DNA of 64,000 bases from Cristatella mucedo (lineage: Eukaryota > Bryozoa > Phylactolaemata > Cristatellidae). Below are positions 1 through 13,200 of this stretch, in pieces. The stretch is from NCBI GenBank assembly GCA_009760855.2, contig WPIO01000049.1, forward strand, positions 1 to 64,000, in the 5' to 3' direction. The translations under genes and the position numbers were made by a program. Every line of letters begins with the position of its first letter. The stretch's first letter is position 1. The notes below the pieces were generated by a model, which saw only the letters and a list, made by a program, of their open reading frames with translations, had not been told where the DNA came from and did no database searches.

Positions 1-1001
1 TTTCTGATTCCAAGTACGACAAAGCTGCGTGACTATGTCAGTAACCCAGTTATAGTTTTAAAACCAAAAATTAAAAAGAATTTTGTGTTTGCCGAAATAG
101 TATTGCTTACTCCCTCTTGTCTGCATTCTTCCTCGTGTAATATACAGCCCTTGAAAGCACTAGACAGCTAATGGAGAACTTGAAAATTAGGATTATCAGG
201 GAGCGTTTAGTCAAGAGTAACGCAACAGCATCATATTAAACCAATATTCTCCCTGAGACAATGAAATCTATGATTATCCCCATTTTCTTGCAGACCCCGT
301 CAATATGAGACCCAATCGTACGTTGTGATGTCACAATAGAGACTTCTTTTTGAAGTCCTGTCAGTGGACATAAATACTTCAGTTGCTAACTGTAAGCAAG
401 ACTGCTACTTCGGGTTGTAAGTATGCCTTTAAATTTACAAAAGTGCGGCTTATACAATGAAATTGTGAAGTGAAATTAGTATGGAAGCGGCTTTAGAATG
501 CACGGTGGTACATCAATCTATACATACAATAATTACTGCAGTGGTAGGGATCAAACTAGGCTTAGTATTGAGTACTGCCACGACGTGGTCAAAATATTGA
601 GCGACAAACGATTCTTGCTCGGCAGCGATTCTTTTACTTGAAGTCAATGTAGTAAGCGTCCAAGAGCGAAAAACAAACGGCCTACTTATTAACAACAATG
701 AGATAGAACGTTTTAATGAAACTATTATTTATTGCAAAGAGATAATGTGTGTACTTCAAACTTATTGGCTTTGAGAAATTTTTTCAATCCCAAGAATTCG
801 GAGAGATCGAGTGACTTGGACCGCTAATTCCAATGAGTGAGTTATATGCGGTAAATCCTACAACATTTGCTAAATCTTTTGTTTATGGCAGTTCGCGGCA
901 GTTTTTATTGAAGTAAATATTGCTTTTTTCGATGAACAAAGACCCTCAGGGAATAGAGTCTAGCCGTCCAGACAAAAATCTGTGCTTCGTTTACTGTGTA
1001 C
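1..1001. other. Unassigned AT-rich sequence
   Basis: I see no supported gene, repeat or RNA here. The open frames are short, and none has a recognisable product or a clear exon boundary. Confidence 0.5.
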
Positions 1002-1546
1002 TAATAATAATAACACTTGATAAAGCGCCCTCAGAGAACTTAATCTCTCTTTAGGCGCTTTACATTTGCTGTAAAGTGAAATGCAATTGAATGGTAAGTA
1101 AAATCATGCTTGAAAAAACAAACGAAATGAATAATATGGTTAGGGGTGACATGCACAGGGTCTGCATGCAGATGTGGTTAGTGGCAGCATGCACAGTGTC
1201 AGCATGCACAGTGTCAGCACGCGTAAGCACATGAAGGACAAACAACATGAATAACATGGTTAGGGGTGACATGCACAGGGTCAGCATGCAAATGTGGTTA
1301 GTGGCAGCATGCACAGTGTCAGCACGCATCAGCACATGAAGCGCGAATCACAGGGACTTACTAAAGGCTGTCCTAAATAGGTGTGTTTTTAAGTTCTTTT
1401 TAAATGTGGTCAAGTCAGGGGATGTTCTGATGCAAGTCGGGAGGGAGTTCCAGGCTTTGGGAGCATACGAACTAAATGCACGGTCTCCAAAGGATTTGAG
1501 GTTTGTACGAGGTATCAGTAGGCTGTTGGATTCCGAAAAGCGGTAG
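1002..1546 (-). mobile_element. LINE-A 3' end (C-terminal coding remnant, 3' UTR, ATT tail)
   Basis: This is the 3' end of a CR1/L2-group LINE on the minus strand. The (TAA)n block at 1002-1012 is its inverted ATT tail, followed by the terminal hairpin, the 3' UTR rich in CATGC-type motifs, and the degraded C-terminal coding end from about 1360. The 3' UTR carries a tandem duplication: about 1138-1220 repeats at 1258-1340. Similarity to other copies fades near 1546, so the copy is 5' truncated. It cannot encode a working protein. Confidence 0.85.
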
Positions 1547-2572
1547 ATCTTAGGGCTGTCGACTCAAGTGCTGCACCCTCAGCGTGAAAAAAGGATCGCA
1601 CGCATTGTGTAGCCAAAGGAGTACTGCACACAACGCATAATTTGCACGGCTTTAAGGAGCCATTAATATCAATCAAAGCAAAGATGGAGTCACTTAAATA
1701 GTTTATGTGGTGCGGTCCAAATAATGCTGCAGTCGAGGTGGAGGATAAGGCGAAGATAGAAGCGTAGACGGATCATCCTGCTGAGAGGACGTTGAATCCA
1801 AATAAAATTGCGATATCTTTTTTCGTTAAAAAATTAAAATGTATTACTGAAAATGATGATACATTTGTTTAGACCCTCAGATAACTGAATCTCTTTTTAG
1901 GCTAATGCTTCTTAATCATTTCAGGAGGCAAAAATTGCTTCACAATGATCACCTACAGCTAAACACTTGGTGCGATCAATTTACTTTTTAATTTTAGGGA
2001 TAGTACAGCAAGCATTTACGTTAACATCATAAAGACGCCAGAATTGGAAAGATCTGTGCTGTTTTATAAGCTTGCCGGAATCTAAGTGATGCGAATTTTG
2101 CATATTGATTATCTAAGAGAAAGTAACAGGATGAGGTACGGAGAATATTTTCCAGTGGTACTTAAATACGACAAATTATTTTAATGAATTTACTTGTACG
2201 TAACTATTGCCAAATTCAAGTTAATTACCAGTATCAATATAAGAGCTCCTCGTAGGAAGAGTAAATTCTGTCAGGCGATATTATGTAGCAACTGTTAAGC
2301 TCCTTGCTTCATCGCAGCATTCCTTTCTAGAAAAACAAATGCATCTCAAAGATGTTTATTTAAAAAATATTATTTTTATAATTTAGTATATATTCAGCAT
2401 GTTATTTATCAACCGGGCTATACAGTACCCATGAAACTTAATTGACATAGCATTTGCCTTTAGGCATTCATCGATACTCGCTCAAAGTCAGTACATTGCT
2501 TAAGTTTTATCTGCGTCACCGTATACCACTGGTAGTTTATTAATAAGCTGGTTCTATTGTGAATATTTGCAG
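1547..2572. other. Unassigned; possible very old LINE-A tail near 1862-1912
   Basis: No gene is supported. A stretch around 1862-1912 has a weak match to the LINE-A terminal hairpin on the minus strand (a CCCTCAGATAACTGAATC core). That may be an ancient tail, but it is too short to be sure. Confidence 0.4.
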
Positions 2573-2585
2573 CCGACGTCCTGGC
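2571..2585 (+). promoter_or_regulatory. Splice acceptor and short leader before the candidate start codon
   Basis: An AG at 2571-2572, preceded by a T-rich stretch (GTGAATATTTGCAG), lies 13 bases before the ATG at 2586. This implies either an intron in the 5' untranslated region or trans-splicing of a leader. The sequence alone cannot decide. Confidence 0.35.
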
Positions 2586-3461
2586 ATGTCGAGGAGCTTC
2601 AACGTTGGCTCCGCTACGGACCGGGACTCTGAAAGAACGTGGCACAAGTCAGTTTTACTCACGTAAGTATTAAAAGTATTTTCAGACATCTTTCCTGTTA
2701 TGGTTTATAAGCGCAACTGCGTAATAGTGCGAAGCTGGTTTGGTCTAGCAGTTAAGGTGCTCGCCCCGACCAAGGTCTGACTGAGGTCGTGGGCTCGAGC
2801 CCCAAGGCATATGTGAAGCGCCTGAATAGAGATTAAGTTCCCTTGGGGCGCTATATACAAATGAATTATATTTAAATGAATTATATTAAGCAGCATACAA
2901 TATTTTTTCGTGCTGGGCTGACAACCCATCCAAAAATGGGCTTAGTCCCTAAAGGTGCTATGATGCGAAGCAAAAACTAATTAAGCCAAAATACCGAATA
3001 GAGGTTCACAAAGCGATAAATTAGTTTACTTTCGGATGTCACGTCAATGGTACAATTTCCTAGTCAGAGCTTGAGTGTGCTGACCGAGTTATGCGCATTA
3101 AGCTTTACAGCAAACATATAAGGCCATTATAGTTAGTATTGAACTATCAGTGCGCATACTTTGCCCATCCAAAAAGTCCGCTTGCAGCCACACAAGAGAC
3201 TGCGTAGGCGGCGAACGATTTCACGATTTCTAAATCACGAGATTCGCATAGGCATTCGCATTGCGCATTGCGCCTAATTAAGTTAAGTTAAGTCGCCTAG
3301 TTAATCGTGCAGCTTTGAACTGCAGTTGTATTATTATATTATTCATTTCGTTTGCTTTTCAAGCATGATTTTACTTACCATTCAATTGCATTTCACTTTA
3401 CAGCAAATGTAAAGCGCATAGAGAGAGATTAAGTTCTCTGAGGGCGCTTTATCAAGTGAAA

Positions 3462-3492
<31 letters not shown>

Positions 3493-6400
3493 GTTAGTAC
3501 TGAACTATCAGTACGCATATTTTGCCCATCCAAAAAATCCGCTTTTGTGGTGCAGCTACACAAGAGACTGCGTAGGCGGCGAACGATTTCTTCCTAAATC
3601 ACGAGATAGCAGTCGCTTAATCAGTTAGTCATGCAGCTTTGGAATTGAACTGGAATTGTAGTCTGTCAATTCGAAAAAGAGTTTTAGAATTAATTTTTTC
3701 CACAAGAATTTGAACTTCAATATAAATTTCATACGGATGAAAACCTTTTCCTATGCAAAATTAAGTTAGTAAACAAGCTGCATACTTTTAAATGGAAGTA
3801 GGAGCAAATGCAGGATCGCATGCAGGGTGTAGGACCGCTTGCAGGAACTAGGATGGACAGCACTAACAGGATACGTGCAATAAATAGTAGAACAGCATGC
3901 AGGACAACATCGTTTACAGTTTTAAAATTACTGCTGGGCATTTTCCCGAGGTCGGAGTACACATGGTTCCATTAAATGACGTTAAGTACAGCTGCCAAGT
4001 GAATGCCAAATAAAATAAATTCAATATCAGCTCCGTCTTTCGATTTGCTGTGCAAATAATCTAGTCACTATTGTAGAGCCGCGGTCAAAAATATTGTCAT
4101 AGGATTCATTGCGATAGCCCTCGACTTCGTTTCATCGAGACTGGTTACACTATCGACAAGACAAAGTCGACCTTGGTCAGGATATTTTGGTTTGGGATTG
4201 GCAGCTGGAGTCTTCGTAAGGTTTCTTCATTTTTTCTATTAGGTAAAATATCGAGAAACTCTGTTAAAAAACAGGCGGAGAATCTTAGGAGAATCCATAT
4301 GCATTTTTCAGATCGTTTTAAATGGAATTGTCTCCCTCCATGCGAAGAAAAGGAGACTCAGTCATCAGGTGAGTGAAAACAGGCTTACTTTTACACTCAA
4401 TTCTCTTTCGAAGTAAAGCTGTTATCAAGGTTAAATTTATTAGCAATAAGAATTAATAGCTCCTCAGGAATGTATTACTTCTAAATTGGCAATGCAATCA
4501 ATAATTTGACACCAATTCTTTCATCATCTAATGCTTTAGGCGAAATCGGCAGCCAATTATTTGGCTTCTAAAAATAAATTGAGATCCATCTTGAGGTCTC
4601 CGTTTAGACGTCACATCAAGGCATGGCTAATAACGCAGCCGTGCAGTGAACTACAATATTAATCTCTTGAATTGTAGGACAATTTGCGAATTGATCTTAC
4701 TGAATAAACAAACAATCGCTCTGTATTACATTTTTTGAAACGGAGTGAATGGGTACTTTCCCTAAGCAAAATACGATTGGCATCATTTTGCTAATGTTTA
4801 ATCGGAACTAAGATTGCCTGTCGGAACTAGGAACACATGCGGAACGCAGGAACCGCGAGCAATAACTGCGATTGCTTATGCCAATAGCCTCTATCACTGT
4901 CCTAATGCGATTGAGCGCTTCGCTTTAGCGACATATGAGCGATGCTAACTGTTAAAATTTCTTTTTATATTCCAAGACCCCAGCCAGTCTCAACCACTCT
5001 TACCTAGCCTTAATATTAAAAACTTGAAACTTAAAAACTCCAATTTGCGTGGGAGGTATCTTTTGACAGAAAGAATAATTCTAAAAAAAGATCAATCCGA
5101 CATAATCATTACGAAATGCATTTTGTTTTTCTAGATTAAGCGAAGGGTTAACCTTAAATCCTTTAGAGATCGTGAATTTAGTTCGTATGCTCCCAAAGCC
5201 TGGAACTCCTTCCCGACCTGCGTCAGAACATTCCCTGACCTGACCACATTTAAAAGGAACCTAAAAACACACCTATTTAGGACAGCATTTAGTGGGTCCC
5301 TGTGATTCGTCCTTGATGTGCTTATGCGTGCTGACACTGTGTATGCTGACACTGTGCATGCTGCCACTAACCACATTTGCATGCTGACCCTGTGCATGTC
5401 ACCCCTAACCATATTGTTCATTTTGTTTGTTTTTCAAGCATGATTTTACTTACCATTCAATTGCATTTCCCTTTGCAGCAAATGTAAAGCGCCTAGAAAG
5501 AGATTTAAGTACTCTGAGGGCGCTTCATCAAGTTTAATATTATTACATTATTATTATTATTAAAGGTTAGGCGCAGTGTCACAGTGCCACTATCTTTAAT
5601 TTCATTGAGAAAGAGCAAAGTAGTAGAATAATTAAAAAAAAGTCCGTTATATATTAGCCTTTTCATGGTTATCCCTTTCATTATGTCACTAGTTCTCACA
5701 AACCAAAGTTTTTATTAATTGATAATGCTCAATATTGATTTTTTAATTGAATGATAAGCTCAAAATTATATTCAATATCACATACAGGAGTTTTCCGAAT
5801 TGAATTTCAGTTTTGTACTTGCTCTGGGATGTGGGATCAGCATAATCTCTGCCAAAATCTTAGTTTAAATTTGTCATGCTTATCCTTTCCATAAAGTTTG
5901 ATTAATTGCGTACACTATTATTTACTTTAAATAGGGCTCAGTGTTATTCGACAGCGGCAAGGTTTCCATTGAGCGAAATGAGCAGCGTGCGCATCGTATA
6001 TATAACCTCGTTATAACTTACCTAAGCTGCGTCTGCTTTGTTCTTGTAGAGCATCCGAAATTTGCTGGCGCTTGGAGTTATTTCCATCCTGCTATCTATA
6101 GTCCTCGAAGTTCGATGCATTATCGAGCTACTTGAAACAAGTAGCTGCAAGTACTTAAGTTCATTGTTTGGAGAAGTGTCAAACCCTCCAGAGCGTGGTT
6201 GTGACGAAGTAAGTGGTCGATTACGTACGGCTCCATTAATTATGATTTAAGTGAACAAGCTTGTCTGTATATTGTATTTTAAGAGTAATAATAAACAATA
6301 ATAATAATAATGTAGCCGATCTACAGGGGTCATAGGCTAGTTCCCGCCAACCCCTGCCATACTCCGGCCACGCTGCCGCTCGCCATGCCGCTGAGCTTGG

Positions 6401-9400
6401 GTTAGACGAGCGGCCATCAGGTTAGACCTCTTTATAATATCGCATGCACCAACAACAGAGGATTAACTAAACAAGTCTACAGCGAGTGTCCTATACAAAG
6501 TACACTATAGTCGAAAAGACGCAAGACGACGAAGCAAGCGCGAACAAACGCGTTAGTCGGTCAGTCGGCTTCTGCAGTCCCGACGTTGTACCGACTATGA
6601 ATCCAACAGTACGAGCGTACACCTAAAGGATCCGGCTGGCTGATTAACTGCTTGGCTAGTCGGAGTCGCCGTCCACCACAGTCAAGAGCTTCCGACGAAA
6701 GATGCTAACACACGGGGGTCACGAACAAGTCGTTCAACTTCTCTTACCCAAGAGCCCCGGTGACCTCACGTCACCACACATCCGGCCATGCCGTCGGTCC
6801 GACCCCGGCCTAGCCGGTGACCCTTACCCACCTTACAGCCGTCCGGTCCCTGCCAACTGAACCTAGCCTGGGTACAATTATGTGCTTGATAAAGCACCCT
6901 CAGAGAACTTAATCTCTTTCTGGGTGCTTTACATTTGCTCCAAAGGAAACACGATCGGATGGTTAGTCGTAACACGTTCGGTAAACAACATGAATAACAT
7001 GGTTAGGGATGACACGAACAGGGTCAGCATGCAAGCGTGGTTAGTGGCAACATGCAACAGTGTCAGCACGCATAACCACATGAAGGATGAATCACGGGGA
7101 CTCACTATGCTTTCATAAATATGTGCGTTTTTAATTTCTTTTTAAATCTGGTCAAGTCGGGGGGGATGTCGCGACCGAGGTCGAGAGTGAGTTCCAGGTT
7201 TTGGGAGCATACAAACTAAAGGAACGGTCTCCAAAGGATTTGAGGTTTGTTCGAGGTAAACAGTTAGATTCCGAAAAGCGGGTGTTAGCCTGGTTGGGAA
7301 GTAGATCTAATATTTAGGCTGGGGCCAAAGAATGAAGGGACCTAAAAGTGAGCAACCTTAAAGTCGATGCGTTGCTTGACTGAGTTATAATTTAGAAAAA
7401 AGCGTTATCTCCTTCACAAATCTGGTATTTATCCCTTGTGCGTAATTGATTAATCAATGAGTAAACAAATATTGCCGCGTACAGGCAAGAACGCCGACGA
7501 CTGTTATGAAAACGCGGCAATATTTATGCACTGACGTATGGTAAGTTATTTGACGGTAGAAGGTACAGGAAGCTCAAGAGCGGTTTTAAATGACTCAATC
7601 GTGGTTTCAAGTGCAAGTACGAACGCTCCCGGCAATCTGCATAATATTAGCTGAGCTGTGACACATGAAAGAGATGTGGTCAGTTAATCAACTATTACAA
7701 ATTTCTGTTGTATTCTTTCCATAATCATAGGCTCGATTATCTTTAATTTATTAATGCAGTTGCAGCGGCAGCAGCGGTAGCAGAAGGATGGCAAGATTAC
7801 TCCGTGCTGCGAATTGATTTTTATACAATGAATTCCTCTGCAAGAAAGAAAGTCTCCAATTTTAAGCATTGTGTACACAGAGCTTGTCCGTGTTTTACTT
7901 TCAAAGTTTGTGGCCGTAATACATATTCTTCCGATCTAAATTATGGAAAATAAAATAAGAGATTTATCAATTAGACGCAAATGATGTACGACCTATGCTT
8001 GCACAAGAAAGTTTAATCCGTCCCACGTCTGAACTGGATTAAAGATATGATAAAAAATTGAGAAATTGCAGATTGATACGAGAACTAGCGCTGAAATGTA
8101 ATCACGAGCCTCTTGGCTTTTTGCCAACTCGGACTCATTGCCACTCAAATGTGGTAAAGCTGAAATTTGAATGACTAACAATTACGCGAGCACGCACCAA
8201 GCAAAGCTTAGTAGCATTTCATTGGTTCGCGCTTTTAAGGCTCTTCATGTCTTCATTCTTAATGCTCTTCAAGTCCCACAAACCGAGCATGAGATGCTTG
8301 CGGTAAGATTCTAAAATTATGAAAATTAATATGCGTTTCTCATTTTTAGACAGCGGTCATGGCATGGAGGGTCGTCGAGTTCATGTTGGCTTCCATTACT
8401 GGTATTGAAATTTTACTGGGCATTCCTTTTCTTACTTTCTTATGCATCGCACGTAAAGGAATCGCCATCAGAGTAAGTAACTGAATTGGCTGTCAATAAT
8501 CTTTCGGCGCAATGATTTATTAGATGAAGTAATTGAACGGACTTACGACCGAGCAACCAACCCCCACCGGACACCTCTTTGGGCTTTTTATCCATGCTAA
8601 TGCAGAAATTTTGTAATTGAAAGAGCTGGTGTCGAAAGTGCCATTTTTCTATTGTATTCCGGTATTATAAAAAAAAGGAATTGGTAAGAGGGGCGGCAGC
8701 GTCTGCTGACTAGAAGAATAGTGACCTACAAGTGGGCACATTTATGTCTCCTTCAGCAAAGGAAACACATAGGTAAATATTTAGCGTTGGCTTAACCCTA
8801 ATAGCGGCCGTATTAATCACCAACTGTACGCTGTAGGGCTCAAAGAATTTTTGCAGCAGTACTTCTAAAAGTAACATTTAATATGACGGAGCAGTACCTT
8901 ATATTACGGGTTACGATCGCTATATGCAGGACCTTTGAGGTTGAATTGAATTAAATTTGGTGCTTTAAAAGCCTTCGCTGGTCCTTGGCTATTTAACTAC
9001 GCTCAAGTATGCCTACTATTCGTGTTCAAAAGGCTCGTAGAGAAAATTGTAATAGACGGGAAAAGCTCAACATTTAAAAGTCGTATCGATATCATTCGTC
9101 AAGATAAAAGACCTCAGATGACCCAATCAAAAATCCTTAGGAATTTAGCGATGCCTGAAAATAATAAATTATTTGTTTAGCCACCTCAAAGAACTCAATC
9201 TGCACCCAGGTGCTTGACAATCGCAGCGAGAAAAGCTATAATCGAGGTTCGATGACACGCTCAGTATCAATCTCATGCCAGCACGCAATAACACACACTA
9301 TGACACTTATCACCGCCGGTTTCTATGTATCCTGTTCAGTAACACACGGGGAATCATACACAACTAAGCTCGCGAAGTACGCACGAACAAAATGACATAA

Positions 9401-10180
9401 GAGAATCGATCTTCGATTTCGAGTTGGAAGAACGATGAGATGGCTAGAAGTCAGACGAAGAGCTGGTGGGGCGAGAGAACGTGCAAAGAAGTCAGATAAG
9501 AGGTCTGCTGTGATCCATGAAATTTTGGAATAGCACGCCCTGACTACGAGCAGATATCACTGAAGGTATGCTTGATGAATCCAACGTTGAGGGTGATGCC
9601 TTTCAACGTGAGTTTGACACTCCGCTTTGAGAAAAATATTGTTTAGTCTCATTGTCGTTAAAGTTCATGATGATTCTACACACTTGAAAGCTTGGAAGAG
9701 GAAGGGTTGTATAAAGTTAACCTATATTGCTTCTGTGACACTTTAACATACAAATGCGTGCGCTTGCACATATACGCATGGTAAATAAATATGTTTGTGG
9801 CTACAGTGAGTGCCTAGGAATATGTGAGTCATCAGTTGCAATTGGTGTTGCAAAAGCGATGGATCGAGCGCTGGCAGGCTCATTGAGTTAGCTAGTGGCC
9901 ACCCAAGTGTTAATGCAATCGATGCAAGCTGCAAAAGAATTAATTCAGGAAACGCTTACAAAAAACTATGTTTAGGTGGAGCTGAGTGTCATTAGCTCCT
10001 AAGCGCCGATCGATGCAGCGATATATATCAAATTCTCAAAATCTGGGAATCCAAAATCCAGTTTCCGAGGATCATTTGAACTCTTACCTGAAAGCCAGAA
10101 GTGTATTTAGACTCCGGTCAAACTGTATGCCGTCTTGTAGAATGACCACTTGCTAGCCTTAGTGATGATCGCCGAAGAGA

Positions 10181-10212
<32 letters not shown>

Positions 10213-13200
10213 CACTTTGTTTTATTGATCTGCGATTAGACTATTACCCTATAAATCTTGGTCTTAGCCTTAGCTGGAGTGAATTATTACAACCCACAAC
10301 AATCCTCAAATGATAAGCGGTGGACTGAGCATCCCAAATTTTTGGCGACCTGACTATAACCATTTGTACTCTTAAGGTACGATACGCCATATATAGTGAT
10401 TTAGTTCTTAAAATGCGCTTTCTGTTTCAAAAGCCAGATCCTAAAATAGTATCAAGCGAGGATCAAGGCATAAGTACGTCTCGGGAGGGGTTATAAAAGG
10501 ATTACATCAGAAACGAGTACCACTGGGCGAGGAGGATTCATTTCGCTATCTAGATATTCAGTATAAAGTCATCCGCTTATCTAAAATATGAAGCGAACCG
10601 CTAAACTCAACGATATAAATGAAAATCCTATTCATAGGACATCATAAACGTACGGCTTGACAACGAGGCCCTGCCCTTATAATCAGTAGTGCGGTAACAA
10701 GACCCTTTGCAAACGCTCGAAATTTAGTAATCCTCTTTTAGGAATGACGGTGTTCTAATGATCTCTGTGATTCTAATTTTTATTTTGACTGGTCCATAAG
10801 AAAGCCGTGAATCTCCTAACAAAGCTCGTGAATAACAGTGACCTCAAGATTAAGGGTCAGAAAGTCCAAGAGATTAAGCCACGAGTCTTCTTTGCTGAAG
10901 GAGCTGCTATACCTGCAGGTGGGTCATCGGATATAACATGAAATTATAATCCGGACGCACAAAGGCTTTGTTCCCTCATACCTAGGTAAACTTGTACACA
11001 GGTTTTATGCTCGTAGTTCTTCCAGAATTTCCGTCGGAAATCAATTATAGCTGTACCACTATAAAAAAAAAGCTCTCCTCCAAAAAAAGTATCCATCCAC
11101 TCAGTCATGGTTACTGAATGGGTGGATATACATATATACATATATCCATGCCTCGAGCCACTTCAAAAACTTCCTATTCCGTTTTACCAACTCTTCATAT
11201 ATCTATATATATATATATATATATAATATATATATAGGAAAATTATATATATATATAGGAAAATTATATATATATAGGAAAATTATATATATATATAGGA
11301 AAATTATATACAGTAATTAACAAGTTATATACAAAAATTTGTCGATGGCTTTTTGACGCGAAAGTACATTGTGAAAAGTGAAATTAAGTGGCTTGAGGCT
11401 TGGAGCTTGGTGCGGCGAGCGACTAAGTTGCACCCCTTAAGAAGCATGCCCAGTGAACAGGTGGTTGGGCTTGATGTTTTTGGTCCTGTTTTAAAGTCCT
11501 GCAATAGGTGATTCGTATATTTCTGCCAGGAAGTAATAATAATAATAATAATAATTCACTTGATAAAGCGCCCTCAGAGAACTTAATCTGTCTCTAGGCG
11601 CTTTACATTTGCTGTAAAGTGAAATGCAATTGAATGGTAAGTAAAATCATGCTTGAAAAAACAAACGAAATGAATAACATAGTTAGGGGTGACATGCACA
11701 GGGTCAGCATGCAAATGTGGTTAGTGGCAGCATGCACAGTGTCAGCACGCATAAGCACGGTCAGTAAGGTAAGAAGCTCTTACAATAGTATTAATAAATT
11801 TCATAAAGCCCTCTGAGAACATGGTCTCTCATCCGGCACTTTACCTGTGCTGTAAAGAAACCATGGCCAAACGGTTAGTGGTAGCATGCACAATTTCATC
11901 AAGCATAACAAGGTTAGAGGTGATATGATGCACAGTTTCAGCACGTAAACTATGGCAAGCAGTTATTATGAAAAATGTCAGCTCACAAAAAGCAAACAAA
12001 AGAAATAACAAGTACCCACTAAATTCTGTGATAACATGATCCGTATTTGGCTTCTTTTAAAATTTCAAAGTCTGCAGATGTCGTGACGCCTGTCGGAAGC
12101 GAGTTCCAGGTTTTGGGAGCATGCAAACTAAAGGCACGGTTTCCAAAGGATTTTAGGTTCTTACGAGATGTAGCTACACGATTTTAGTCAGAAAAGCTTA
12201 TGCCTAAAAAGATATGATGCTATTAAATAAGGTGGTCTAAAAATTTTGACACCAGTTTTTTGTGATGTCATGGACAAAATTAGCAAAAATTTCTGGATAT
12301 ATTATCACTCATAATTTATCAACTTAAGGACAGTGTATTACGATTTACGAATCTCTCATATTACGCATTTGAAAGTTAATATGTCTTCTTTGCAGCTAAT
12401 TTTTATTTTCTAGATTAAATTTGATCTGCAAGAGGATTTTTATAGTATAATAGATAGATCATGCAAAAACATGTATAATTTTTATAGTTTTGTTGGTGAG
12501 ATTGCTCATTCGCCGATTAAGAATCAAATAGCTACTGCACATGAGTCGTCTGCCTCTGATACCAGTGGGCTATAAGGTGTTTGCACTTAAGGGTTCACGG
12601 TAATCAGAGATAAATTGTTTATCTTCACGATTCTATCAGTATAGCATATTATTTTGAGATCACAGCCATCGTCCGGTTAAAAAATTCAATATTCAAGCAA
12701 TTTCGTCAATTTGGATTATTCTTTTGATTGATTATTTTTGGATTTTTATTCCAAAAATATTTAGATTATACATAGGTAGATTGGCTCAAGATAAACGGCG
12801 TGTTGAACTTATGAAGCCTCTAATCGCATCGAGTTGATGGGTGTCTTTTGAATGACTGTACACTACATGAGAGGATACGTCAAGATTAGAAGTCTCTAAT
12901 CGCATCGAGTTGATGGGTGTCTTTTGAATGACTGTACACTACATGAGAGGATACGTCAAGATTACTGTGTCAAGAGAGTTAATAATAACAATAATAATAA
13001 TAATGCACTTGATAAAGCGCCCTCAGAGAACTTAATCTCTTTCTAGGCGCTTTACATTTGCTGCAAGTTTTTAAAGGATAATTTAATTTTTCTTTAAGAT
13101 TAATTACAATGTATCAGACAAGGAATTCATTTAGACGCATTTTCTCAAAAGCTTAAATGTAAGCAGGGCATTTTGCGAGTTACTGACGTTACTTCCTATT

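Noticed and set aside
9170-9395. Possible LINE-A tail and 61-codon frame
   Set aside because: CCACCTCAAAGAACTCAATC resembles the hairpin, but the pairing partner is lost and the match is too short to call.
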